From Linum tenue (Eukaryota > Streptophyta > Magnoliopsida > Malpighiales > Linaceae), in NCBI GenBank assembly GCA_946122785.1, contig CAMGYJ010000006.1, positions 48,752,066-48,816,065 on the forward strand: 64,000 nucleotides of DNA, read 5' to 3'. The notes under the pieces are model-generated. The model saw only the letters and a program-made list of their open reading frames with translations. It was not told where the DNA came from and made no database searches. Of the stretch, positions 32,800 to 43,180 are shown piece after piece. Each line of letters opens with the position of its first letter. Positions within the stretch are counted from its first letter, which is position 1. A program made the translations under genes and the position numbers.

Positions 32800-33450
32800 T
32801 CAGGCACTGCTTTAACTTGGTTTGAACTTGAGCCAGTACTCCTTAAATACTATGACGTTATTTTCATAATGCCATGGCCCGCCAAAGCTGACCTTGTTGA
32901 TCTTATCGTCCATGTCTAGAAACTGGAATGCAAATAACTTATCTTTTAGATCTGTAATCTAGAAACCTTTACGTTGGCGTCCAATGAGCCACAATTTCCT
33001 GACTGCCTCCATCCTGACAACGTCCACGTCGAAATATTCCACCTCCAATGTTGGCTCGTCGTCTTCAGCTAGAGTTATCTTCACTAGCTGCTCCTCGAGT
33101 CCTTGGGTTTGGGCTGGTAATCCTCCAGTCTCACCCTTAGGTTGTTGATTGCTCTCTTCTTCTCCCTTCTCGTCCATGATTCTAGACAACTTCCGTATAT
33201 AGATCCCATCTCCGGTCGGACCAAACTGGGAAGATCGTGACATGCCTAACAAGTCCAGCACCCTTTCTTTGCAGAAAATAGATGAGAAAAGTCCCTCCCA
33301 CCTATGCGCAACTTCGTAAAATATCACCCCCTTTCAAGAAGCACAAGGAAATATACTTTGTGTGCAAGACAAGTCCTCAGAGTCCTCTGTGAAATCGAAA
33401 CCAAACTCGGAAAACCCTAGGGTTTCCGCCGCCTCACAAGCTCTCGCCAA
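32800..33450 (-). pseudogene. LINE ORF1 fragment (DUF4283) with 5' leader, minus strand
   Basis: An ATG at 33178 (MDEKGEEESNQQPKGETGG) begins a frame reaching LWLIGRQRKGF, then a TAG and ITDLKDKLFAFQFLDMDDKI, then NKVSFGGPWHYENNVI. This is the start of the DUF4283 fold found in plant LINE ORF1. Upstream on the minus strand, 33180-33450 contains an AACCCTAGGG word and open frames (33334-33612) that I cannot assign; they may be leader. No ORF2 follows within the adjacent sequence. Confidence 0.6.
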
Positions 33451-33545
33451 CCGAGAGAATTCCCATCTATCGTCCACATATATGGCTTTTGCGTGGGAGA
33501 TGGAGGTGGGTTTGGATATTTTTTTTAATCTTCTTTTATTTATTT

Positions 33546-33785
33546 CCATAAGCTTTCTTCTCAATGTTCTACTTCTAATTTTGCTTTCTTCTTCTTCTTT
33601 CATTTCTTCCATGGATTCTTTATATATTTACAATTAGTTGATTAAAAAGATAAAGAATTAGTTTGCCATAAGCTTTCTTCTCAATGTTCTACTTCTAATT
33701 TTGCTTTCTTCTTCTTCTTTCATTTCTTCCATGGATTTTTTATATATTTACAATTAGTTGATTAAAAAGATAAAGAATTAGTTTG
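33546..33785. repeat. perfect-period 120-bp tandem duplication
   Basis: 33546-33665 and 33666-33785 match base for base apart from one C/T difference (33618 versus 33738). The junction is exact, with no spacer. It indicates a very recent duplication or an assembly duplication. Confidence 0.95.
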
Positions 33786-33935
33786 ATAAAATAAAAGTTA
33801 GTAGTTTATGATTCAGCAGTTAATCGTTATAACACTATTGGTTAACAGTATGAGTTTTATTAAAATGAGTTGCTATTATTTTCCCCCCTTACCCGCGGCT
33901 TTTTTCTCAATGTGACAACAGAAGTGGGAAAAAGG

Positions 33936-34210
33936 TCATTGGGTGTAGGCTTGACAAGCTACTCCAAATCGAATCTCCATTTATGTTTAAAAAAAATCAA
34001 AAATTGTAAAACCATATCGAAGGTCATGTCGAAAAAGTTAGCATTATGATATTTTGTGCTAAAATCATAGTTCGGTGGTGATTAAATCAGAGTTGACACG
34101 TTGCTCCAACCCGAGCCTCAATTGATGTTTAGAAAAACCAGAACTGTAAAACTATACCAAAGGTCATACCGAAAAAGTTAGTATTTGGATATTTTGTGCT
34201 AATTAAAAAA
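33936..34210. repeat. imperfect tandem duplication, about 130 bp unit
   Basis: Two diverged copies share GAAAAAGTTAG, GATATTTTGTGCTAA and ATTGTAAAACCATA-type words at a spacing of about 130 bp. Non-coding. Confidence 0.6.
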
Positions 34211-34249
34211 TAAAAAGTTAATTTCCTAGGCTCCACTAAACACCCAAAC

Positions 34250-35830
34250 CGTCTCCTGCTGCATCCCTCATTCCCACTTTAATTGACCACCATTTCCCGT
34301 GGTGGCAGTCTTTAAGTGTGGCGCGGACGTCTTCAGGTGGACGTGGTAGCGCGGACTGACCACGGAGAGCAACCCCTGCCTTCTGGTCCAACACTACTCT
34401 CGCCAACGCTCGCCGATAGGTATGTTAACTTTTTTATTGTAGTTCAATCAAAATTCAAATGTCATATTTTGAATTGATTTATTATCATATGAAAGATTTT
34501 CTAAACACCATTTTATAACAATTACGTAAATTAATACCTTAGGTAATCTTACAGAGAAACAGTTATTTCTAATGTATCAATTATAGAAAACATATAATAT
34601 AATACTTTGCAAGGACTAAGACAATTTGACAACACAATAACTTTTATTGAGGGAAATGACGATTTATAAATTGACTAAAATGGCGATTTCTTCAATTTGC
34701 ATTACAAAAGAATTTTACAAGGAAAGTTGCTATTCACATAATACTTTAATCAAATGTAATACTTTTTATAACTTAGTTCACTTATTAGTATCATATATAT
34801 ATATTAAAATCTCATCAATTTGCATCATGCATATTAAAACTTATGAAAAAATAATTTAATCTTATAGACTATATAGTTTAATCTAATATGAGAACAATCA
34901 GTAGCTTGAATTTATTATGATACTACTCACTAAGGAAGATTACGCAACCTCATTCTATCACAGTTATTAATCAAACAAATGTGTTTTGTAAGCCTTTTAT
35001 AATAATTAAGACACCACATAAAGCATTTGGAAGTGTCTGTCGTGTGCTCGAAATTCTCGCATCTAGGATCTGGAACTCTTCTACGATAAACTAAGGCAAG
35101 GCAAAAAAATTACAACTATATGCTACTAAATTACTTTACTCTTATTCATTCATTAAAACTATAGAACAACGTACATATTTATAGGACTACTAGCTTCAAC
35201 CAGCCAAATGGCAGAATACAATTGGTTCTTCCACCCCTTTTTTCCCTTGTATTTTTAATGCTTATATTATTGCTTTAAAATTAATAAAATCAAAACCAAA
35301 TCTTACGGAAGCATAATTTTGGCGGAACGGGGGTTTTGACGGAACGGCAGCATAATTTAATTAGGTTATAGTTTTGGTTTTGGATTCAGCGTTTCTCCAA
35401 TCGTGAACGAAGAAGCAGAAGGCGCACAGCTGAGAAAATTCAATCCCCAGCGGCTGCAGGAAAGTTAAGGTACGTAGGATTTGATTCGTAACTAAATGTG
35501 CGTAGGAAGTTAGTTGTGCAAGCTTCGACATGATCAAAAGCTGCAACCTGCTTACCCTTATGTTTATAGCCTTATTATATGTTTGGAATCATCAAAAGCT
35601 GCGACAACAGCTTACCTACATGGCAAAAATATAAGGCTTAATTAACCTATAAGGGTTTAATGATGTTGTTTGTGCGTATCCTTTAAAAAGAAAAGGAATA
35701 ATTATAAGAATCCAAGTTATTTTCCATTGTTTTCAATCAAGATCGACACTTGTTCTTTCTTGTATAGTACTTTCAATTGTTTTCCATCAAGTCTTGCTAA
35801 ACTCTTTAGCTATATGGGTGCTCTACAGGT
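34250..35830. other. AT-rich intergenic, no gene seen
   Basis: No ORF of convincing length or family. A duplicated ATCAAAAGCTGC(A/G)AC word at 35535 and 35591 is the only local repeat noticed. Confidence 0.5.
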
Positions 35831-35940
35831 ATGAGTTCACATGCAGGGGATGAAGAACAAAATCATCCTATGATGAGTGAAAGTAATGAAGTACTGCAGC
35901 ACCCGCAACGACCAGCAAAGTTTCCGCAACAAGTGCCACG

Positions 35941-36381
35941 GTGCAGCACCCGCAGCTGCAAGCTTCAACAACTCCACCCGCAACGAACCCCAAAGGATCG
36001 ACACCCAAGGTGGCTGAGGGCATCGATATGGTGACACTAGTTTCTGTGATCAAGACCGCCATGGTAGACGAGCTCAATACTGCTATGATTGGCGAGATCA
36101 CGACTATCGTGGGTTCGGATATCAAGTCCATGCTTGCAGCAATCCTGACCGACAACCATCAACAAACCGAGGAATTGGCCGTGATGCACCAACGACTCGA
36201 TCAGTTAGAGGGACGGGAAAAACAGCTAGAGCAAAGTTCTCCAAAGACTCCTATTGCAGCACTAACTCACGTGGAAGAGATGAAGAAGACGATGGAGACA
36301 CTGGTACAACTTGCTGCCAACACTAGCCTTCATGCTAATGGCAGTGACAACCTCCTCCTCCATGGTGAACTGCCGCAATAA
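35941..36381 (+). pseudogene. gag-like ORF, family uncertain
   Basis: 146 codons, beginning Pro/Gln-rich and passing into a helical stretch (HQQTEELAVMHQRLDQLEGR) likely to form a coiled coil. A one-base frame change joins it to an upstream frame starting MSSHAGDEEQ at 35831. Downstream fragments in other frames (EDEREYDHDGYWPPRRHYKD near 36700) look like the basic, Arg/Tyr-rich tail of a gypsy gag. Placement just 5' of a polypurine tract and LTR supports gag; no zinc knuckle is visible. Confidence 0.4.
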
Positions 36382-36947
36382 GCCCTACCAAGCTGGCAAC
36401 CTCAAGCGGCAAAAATTGGGTCGAGCTTGGGGCATGGGCTCTCCGAGTTGCCCAATTTTTGGACCAACCAAGCAACGGGTTATGGGTCCAAACATTGGTT
36501 CGAACCAGTCCAGTTTGTCAAACCAAACTCTAGCAGATAGTGGTTTGACCAAATTGATTGATCGGAGTTGGATCACTATTCAATAGGGCAAACCAAACAG
36601 GTAAACTATCATGTCTACTATGCCACAAGACGACAGTGTTAAAGCGAGGACAGGTGTATCGCGTGGAACAGAGCTAGAATGTCTTCTATGAAGATGAACG
36701 TGAGTATGATCATGATGGGTACTGGCCGCCAAGAAGGCATTACAAAGATCAACGACCCTCGCCGAGCCAGACAGTTGTATGATGATTACGCCGCGACAAC
36801 AGAGGTGGGTTCACTTGTCGCCTGAGCTATAACGACAAGGCATGGCCTAGTTATCGTACTCCTTTTGGCTCCATATATCGTTAGGGTTGGGATCATTATT
36901 TCATTTGGTCAACCTTGAGAGCATGGTTGGTCTCAAGGGGGAGGGTA

Positions 36948-37196
36948 TGATAGAAACCAACTTTCGTTCGGTTTCTATAATTATTATAATATATTTGGGT
37001 AATTAGTCTTTAGTCGTATTATGTTATTTGTTAGGGTTTTCTGGTTCTTTTCTTATATATGTACATTGTTATTCCTAGGGAGATTCTTCCCTTTTTCTTT
37101 CTCAAATCCCAATCTCAATCCCTAATTCTGTTCGTATAAACCCTAATCCCTAAATATCAAACCCGATAGGAACTTTGTTTCTATCAGGCTGGTCCC
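36948..37196 (+). repeat. 3' LTR (249 bp)
   Basis: Starts TGATAGAAACC and ends TTTCTATCA, so the termini are inverted repeats with TG...CA ends, and a polypurine tract lies immediately upstream. Contains TTCTTATATATGTACATTG as a likely TATA region near 37055. Confidence 0.7.
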
Positions 37197-37502
37197 AAAT
37201 GAGAGATGTCGCCTTTTCCTCTCATCTTGGTGAAGATTACCGATCATGAATGAAAGAATATCAATAATAAGAATAAATAACCTCGATGACAAAGGATCTC
37301 CCTACCGTAACCCCTTTTGAGTCGTAAATAAACCATTGGCATCCCCATTAGTAAGAATGGAATAAACAGTAGATCACATAACTCCTTGCATCCAACTCTG
37401 CCACTTGGAAGGAAACCCCAACATCGAGAAAACTTTGACCAAAGAACCCCAGTTGACGTTATAGAAAGCTTTCTCGATGTCCAGTTTAAACATCAAACAT
37501 GT
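37197..37502 (-). pseudogene. LINE reverse transcriptase fragment, minus strand
   Basis: The minus strand reads FKLDIEKAFYNVNWGSLVKV, then LGFPSKWQSWMQGVM, then a degraded GLRQGDPLSP motif (GLR-stop-GDPLSSRLFILI). These are the fingers/palm segments of plant L1 RT. The catalytic YADD-type box is missing because the LTR at 36948-37196 abuts. A poly-T run borders it at 37502-37520. Confidence 0.65.
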
Positions 37503-38170
37503 TTTTTTTTTTTTTTTTGTGTGGGAGTGTTTGCTATTGATTAGTTGTGTTTTGTGGTGTTGAATGGCTTAGAATTATTGTTTGGAACCTTGAAGTTATA
37601 CCCAAATATTTTCAAACATGATGGTTCCAAACATCATGTCCCTAGCATCTACCTCGTCAATGTGCTTTGAACTGCTAGATAGTTGATATAGCATACTTTA
37701 TAGGGAGTAGTTTACATTTACCATAATTGTTGGTGTATGAGGAATTTTACTCTTATCTTCCTCTTTCGTGAGTTGATTATGTGTTTTCTACTTAGGTAGT
37801 ACATGTGTACGAGACTTTCTACCTATTTTGGACTAAAAAAAGTTTGCAAAATGTGCTCGACTTTGAAAAATAAAAAAATTCTTGAAAAATTGATGTTCAC
37901 AAGTGAGAGGCGACTGAGCATAGTGTTTGAGTTGAGCCGTCAAAAGGCTCTTCTCTCGGTTTGGAGTGCCAACTCAGGATGTGTATGGGGTTCTGATAGC
38001 TTTACCGCATCTCAATCCTCTTTACTACTTTCCACTCCTCCCCCCACCCCCCCCAAACACCTCTCCTCCTCATGAGTTCGTATGGAAAGGTCCAAAGCAC
38101 CTTTTAGCAAACCACGAGACCTCAACTCTATCTGAACCTGGCATGTGTGGCAAACCCTTCTGCGTTGAGA
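37503..38170. other. intergenic, no gene seen
   Basis: Contains an open frame (37803-38075) with no known motif and a C-rich run at 38036-38062. The sequence ends at the assembly gap. Confidence 0.5.
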
Positions 38171-38270
38171 NNNNNNNNNNNNNNNNNNNNNNNNNNNNNN
38201 NNNNNNNNNNNNNNNNNNNNNNNNNNNNNNNNNNNNNNNNNNNNNNNNNNNNNNNNNNNNNNNNNNNNNN
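38171..38270. other. assembly gap (100 N)
   Basis: Exactly 100 unknown bases. Comparison with the right LTR shows that about 87 bp of the left LTR (equivalent to 44850-44936) and the left target duplication should lie here, so the gap falls at the outer edge of the copia element. Confidence 1.
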
Positions 38271-38814
38271 ATTAAGAAACTGAAGTCATTCTGCAGCCAT
38301 TATGTCTGCGATTTGGAAATTACAACCGAAGAACAAACAATAAAGAAAGGAACCCGACCAGAAAGATGGTCGGTGAAAGAAGAGCCTAACAATCTTCCCA
38401 CTTCCTATCTACCCAGAATCACTCTCTATGGATAAGGAGACTGAAGATTGATCAAAGACCCGAACCCTTGACAACCCAATAGATCTGCTATTCAAGCTGC
38501 AACCGTTGCTTTACTCTTGATGTGAGGAGGTCTTTAAATAGGCATCGAGAATCAGGACCGTTGTGGATGAACGTTGAGGTAGCCATGCTTTTGACAAGCA
38601 CAAGAACGTAGGAGAGCTTGGTGCTTGGAGAAAGTGGCTCTGTGTCTTTTGAGTGTTTGAGGAGGAAGATGGAATCTGGAGGATAAGGCTGACCACGAAA
38701 CCACGAAGCTCCAGGCAGTCTGATAGATTGCTTCGTTATCCTCTGCCGACGCCGTATTGAGCTTGTCTTAAGCGCGTCGTTTTGGTTGGTGGAGCTAAGT
38801 CCTTTAGTTTCACA
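38271..38814 (-). repeat. 3' LTR of the Sirevirus-like element (partial)
   Basis: Matches 44937-45537 with few substitutions. It lacks 58 bp relative to the other LTR; the loss lies between two GCGTCGTTTTGGTTGG words, indicating slippage or repeat recombination. Ends AGTTTCACA at 38814, followed by the polypurine tract. Confidence 0.9.
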
Positions 38815-38829
38815 ATTTCCCCCTTCAGC
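38815..38829 (-). other. polypurine tract
   Basis: Minus strand GCTGAAGGGGGAAAT directly precedes the 3' LTR start TGTGAAACT, as expected for plus-strand DNA priming. Confidence 0.8.
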
Positions 38830-39164
38830 TGTTCCTCCATTACCTGAAAGAGAACACAAGGCAGACAACATCTCCAAAAACAACTGATAGCTAGTAAAGA
38901 TAATATAAGCAAACCCCCATGGGTTGCAAAATATTTTAAAATACCATAGATAATAAGCGTCCAGCAATCCCTTATGGATTGCAAACTGTTTAAGAAAGCA
39001 AATAGTAGTTCAGCAATCACCCACGGATTGCAAAGTATCCAATCATTAACAAAGGTCCAGCAACCTTAAAAGATTGCAATACGAACTGGAAATACATAAT
39101 AGGCCGAGAGATACGTTCCCCCTGGGAAAAGGCCGCAAAAGTTCCCCCTGAGATATGTCAACCA

Positions 39165-40156
39165 TTACTGAGAAGGGCCTGGCACTGGAGAGCTAGGATC
39201 AACATCAAGATCTTCATCAGATGACTCAGATGAGGAGTCATTAAGGGCGAACATTAGGCCAAGGTTGGCAGGAGCTCTTAATGGTGACCGAGCAGGAGAT
39301 GTGGGAACTTGAAATCCCAAGCAGGCCAGCACATTTCTAGCACTGAGATGAATAGTAGGAGTTTCTGATCGAAAGCCAGAGATGTTGATATTAATATTGG
39401 CCAGGAGGGTGGTGATAATCCCTCCAAAAGGCAGAGATCCATCTCCAGGGGATATCATGGTTCCAAACAAAAGAGAGCAGAAGTCAAGTTTCTGACCAGC
39501 AGTGGCATGGGAGAGAACCCAGATATCAAGAGGGAGGACTTGATCTCTTGAGAAACCACGAGGTAATAACACCCGAATAAGAAAGTAGTGAAAGATTCTA
39601 AGTTTTGGACACAAACGGGAAGCAGGGGAAGCTTCAAAGGTAGTGGTGGCTGGTTGTCCAGAGAACTTAGACCCTTCAATGTCAAGGTTGAAGTCAAACC
39701 TCCACATTTCAGATGTGTGGGAGAGAGCAAGACCAGAGGATGGATATCCAAGAATGATGCTTAGAGCACGCATAGGGATGGATAGCAGATGGCCATAGAC
39801 GAGGGTGGAGAACCTTTTAGTATGAATGCCAAGACATCGAAGGTTGCTATAGAAGTGTTTATAACCAGCTCAGGACAGGCTGGTTGAGCAGGAATGTTGA
39901 TGAGGAAATCCCAGCCAAGAGCATTAATCAGAGGCATGATGTCCATTCCAAAAGGAATGAATTCATGAGGATCAATGCGGATTTGGAAAGCAAGAGGCCG
40001 TTGATCAAAAGATTCGAGGTAACGATGATGATTTATGATGGCAGGTTCTCTATGGATGGATGAGATGTAGGTATGGACAAAACCAAGGGATCTAAGGTGG
40101 TCAGACATGGTTTTGAGAGGAGATGAAATGAAATGGATTGAATGTGGAGTGAGCAA
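39165..40156 (-). pseudogene. extra ORF downstream of pol (putative plant transposon protein domain)
   Basis: Two overlapping frames (40156-39761, then 39773-39165) joined by one frame change near 39770. Together they read about 330 residues with LGWDFLINI, then ATFDVLAF, then LRIFHYFLIRVLLPRGFSRD and KLDFCSLLFGTMI, and SLPFGGIITTLL. This resembles the putative plant transposon protein domain found in many plant retroelements. The acidic Ser-rich tail (SSSESSDEDLDVDPSS) ends at 39165. It occupies the place of the env-like ORF of Sireviruses but shows no clear membrane anchor. Domain recognition is from memory of motifs and should be searched. Confidence 0.6.
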
Positions 40157-40372
40157 AAGATAAAAACGACCTGGTATTTAAAGGAAAACAGGTTTACCTA
40201 CACATGGAAGCAAAAGATTGGAAAGAAGCATGAAGTAAATGCAGGCATGCAAAAATGCTTCGTAACTCTAATAAGCATGCTCATAAAATGCAGAAGAAAG
40301 ACCAATCTGGTTGCAACAAAAGATAAAGTGGACAGAAAGAAGAAGAATTAAATGCATATCCAATAAAAATCA

Positions 40373-41781
40373 TTATGGGGAAAGAGTGCAAATCTGATTA
40401 AAAGATTTGAGGCCGATTTCAGTACATAGAGCAACAAACCTGTCAGTTGGCAGTGGTTTAGTAAATAAATCAGCAAGCTGATTTTCAGTGGGAACAAATT
40501 GAAGCTCGATTTTGCCAAGTTGAACTAAATAACGGATGATATGATGTTTAATTTCTATATGTTTAGTCCTAGAGTGTTGAAGAGGATTTTTTGACATGCA
40601 AATGGTACTTGTATTATCACAGCAAATAGGAATTTTGGAAAATTCAAGACCGTAATCAGATAATTGTGATTTCATCCACATTAATTGGGTGCAACAACTC
40701 CCAGCAGCCATGTATTCAGCTTCAGCTGTTGAGAGTGCAACAGCCCCTTGTTTCTTACTAAACCAGGATACAAGACAAGGACCAAGAAATGACTTGAACC
40801 TGAGGTACTTTTTCTATCTGTAATACTACCAGCAAAATCAGAGTCACTAAAACCTACCAAATCAAAGTAATCACACTTAGGATACCATAGACCTAAATCA
40901 GAGGTTCCTTTTAGATACTTAAAGATTCGTTTTACTGCAGTAAGATGAGACTCCTTGGGACAGGATTGAATGGAATCACAGAATTCAGAGCACATTTCAG
41001 GATTGGTTGACCCAAACACTATGTCATCAACATATATTTGGACAATCAGAATGTTAGAATTTTTTCTTTTAATAAATAGTGTTTTATCAACTCCTCCCTG
41101 TTCAAATTTTTGTTCAATAAGGAATTCAGTTAACCTATCAAACCATGCACGAGGGGCTTGTTTTAAACCATATAAAGCCTTAGACAGTTTGTATACATGG
41201 TTTGGAAATTCAGGATCAATAAAACCGGGAGGCTGAGCAACATAAACTTCTTCCTTGATAACCCCATTTAGAAATGCACTTTTGACATCCATTTGGAAAA
41301 GAGAGATTTTCATGAAACATGCAAAGGCACATAACATTCTTATGGATTCAATCCTAGCTACGGGTGCAAAAGTTTCATCAAAGTCAATCCCTTCGTCTTG
41401 ATTATATCCTTGGGCAACTAATATGGCTTTGTTTTTTATTATTATGCCTAATTCATCAGATTTGTTGCGAAAAATCCATTTTGTTCCTATCACAGTTTTA
41501 TCTAGAGGCAAAGGAACTAATTCCCACACTTTTAACCTAATAAATTGTATCATTTCTTCTTGCATAGCATTAGTCCATTCTTCATCATTAAGTGCTTCTT
41601 TGTAATTCTTAGGTTCGAGTTGAGACACAAAAGCATACTGTCCAGGAGTATACTTACCTCGAGTTTTTATTTTGTCATCCAGATTTCCTAGTATGAGTGT
41701 CTCAGGATGTCTTCTTCTGATGTGAGCAGGAGCTGATTTGGGGTGAGAGGATGAATCATCATTTTGACTCGTTTCTCCCAC
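40373..41781 (-). pseudogene. copia reverse transcriptase/RNase H with internal deletion
   Basis: RT begins at [16 protein letters not shown] and has [23 protein letters not shown], the [16 protein letters not shown] box and the active site [15 protein letters not shown] (about 41030). Directly after SEFCDSIQS comes [20 protein letters not shown], which in intact copia proteins lies about 100 residues further on. The thumb/connection segment (FFLGL ... SRPDI) has therefore been lost, probably at a repeated QS. RNase H shows [17 protein letters not shown]; after a frame change near 40740 it continues [20 protein letters not shown] to LADLFTKPLPTDRF. Not catalytically competent. Confidence 0.85.
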
Positions 41782-41784
41782 TGC

Positions 41785-42590
41785 ATCTTGAGTGACATTA
41801 GATGTTTTTCTGCATCTATAGACTTAGAGGGATAATCAAACTCAAGTGAGGGAAAAACAGAATTGCAAGGACCAATAGAGGTAGATGACATTGAATCATC
41901 AAATTTCACAAAGACAGATTCTTCAACACGCCTAGATATCTTGTTAAAAACTCGAAATGCTTGTCCTTTTGTAGAATATCCCACAAAAATACAAGGATCT
42001 GATTTAGAGTCAAATTTTTCTCTATGATCTTTTGTATTTAAGGTGTAACACTTGCATCCAAAGGGATGAAAGTAACTGAGATTTGGAGATTTATTTTTAA
42101 TAATCTCATATGGAGTTTTATTTAAGTGTTTTCGAATGAGGACTCGATTTATAGTGTAACATGCAGTGTTAACTGCTTCAGTCCATAAATTGTTTGGTGA
42201 ATTATACTCTAGAAGCATAGTTCGGGCAGTTTCAATAATTGTACGATTTTTCCTTTCCACAACACCATTTTGTTGTGGTGTTCTAGGAGCAGAAAAAGAA
42301 TGAGTAATTCCTTTTTCGTTGCACAGGGTTTCAAAATTTTCATTTATAAATTCTCCTCCGTTATCACTCCTGATAGATTTTAAACATGCAGAGGAGTCAT
42401 TTAATACTTGAGCAACAAAGATTTTAAATTTTTCAAATGTTTCATCTTTGGTGGCTAAAAAATATACCCAAGAAAATCTGGAGAAATCATCAACAATCAC
42501 AAACACATAAGATTTTCCTCCAAGACTTGTAACATTACGAGGACCGAAAAGATCCATATGGACTAGTTCATAACATGCTGAGGTAGTTAT
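41785..42590 (-). pseudogene. copia integrase core
   Basis: Inserts the cDNA into the genome. The rve core is intact with its three acids: Asp in HMDLFGP (about 42555), Asp in RSDNGGEF (about 42370) and Glu in QQNGVVERKNRT (about 42255). The C-terminal GKCYxL-like FGCKCYTLNTKDHREKFDSK and the GYSTKGQAFRVFN segment follow. A frame change near 41780 separates it from RT. Confidence 0.85.
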
Positions 42591-43177
42591 ATCCTTTTTA
42601 CGTTTAAAGTGTTTCTTAGCATGTTTTCCAGCAATACAGGCATCAAGAAGAAGTTTTGTTTTTCTTTAATATTTGGAATTCCTCTGGCAGACTTAAATTT
42701 GGATAATTTAGATAGTTTGGACAAACAAATATGTCCTAATTTTCTATGCCATAAAGATTCCAAATCCTGAAATAAAGCTTGAAAACAGGTTTCATTAAAC
42801 GAGTCTAGATTATTTAGGTCAACAACATAGATGTTTTCTTTTTGAGTACCAAAGAAAAGTAGTTTTCCATCACTAATTCTTTCAATTTTGCATAAAGATG
42901 CTTCAAAAATGACTCTATTTCCAGATTTGCAGAGCTGACTAATAGAAAGTAAATTGTGTTTAAGTCCATTAACAAGTAGTACATCATCAATGGTGGGAAA
43001 AGGAGGATTACCAATGACACCTTTACCAAATACTCTTCCATTTCTATCATCACCAAAAGTAACCTTACCTCCCTTTTTATAGATAAGAGAAGAGAAGAGA
43101 TTTTCATTGCCTGTCATGTGGTGGGAGCAACCACTGTCAAGGTACCAGATATTTTCAGAAGCTCCCACGTTCTGCAA
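42587..43177 (-). pseudogene. copia protease and GAG-pre-integrase domain
   Basis: In the same frame as gag after the TGA. The protease active site is WYLDSGCSHHMTG (D-S-G). Then VLLVNGLKHNLLSISQLCKS, and the pre-integrase zinc region begins LESLWHRKLGHICLSKLSKL. A one-base frame change near 42655 garbles the CxxC segment; in the other frame DACIAGKHAKKHFKRKKD can be read. Confidence 0.8.
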
Positions 43178-43180
43178 TTT

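Larger units (their letters stand above)
35831..37196 (+). mobile_element. short-LTR retroelement fragment with gag-like ORF (TR-GAG-like)
   Basis: The gag-like frame at 35941-36381 is followed by degenerate coding sequence, a polypurine tract CAAGGGGGAGGG (36934-36945) and a 249-bp LTR (36948-37196). No protease, RT or integrase is seen, and the 5' LTR is not found. The element abuts, and probably inserted into, the LINE fragment at 37197. Confidence 0.5.

Noticed and set aside
33334..33612. 92-codon minus-strand ORF as a host gene
   Set aside because: No recognisable domain. It lies directly upstream of a LINE ORF1 fragment, is partly low complexity and overlaps a recent tandem duplication, so a leader or chance frame is more likely.
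37803..38283. ORFs next to the gap, one continuing into N residues
   Set aside because: No known motif, and the longer one is extended artificially through the 100-N gap.
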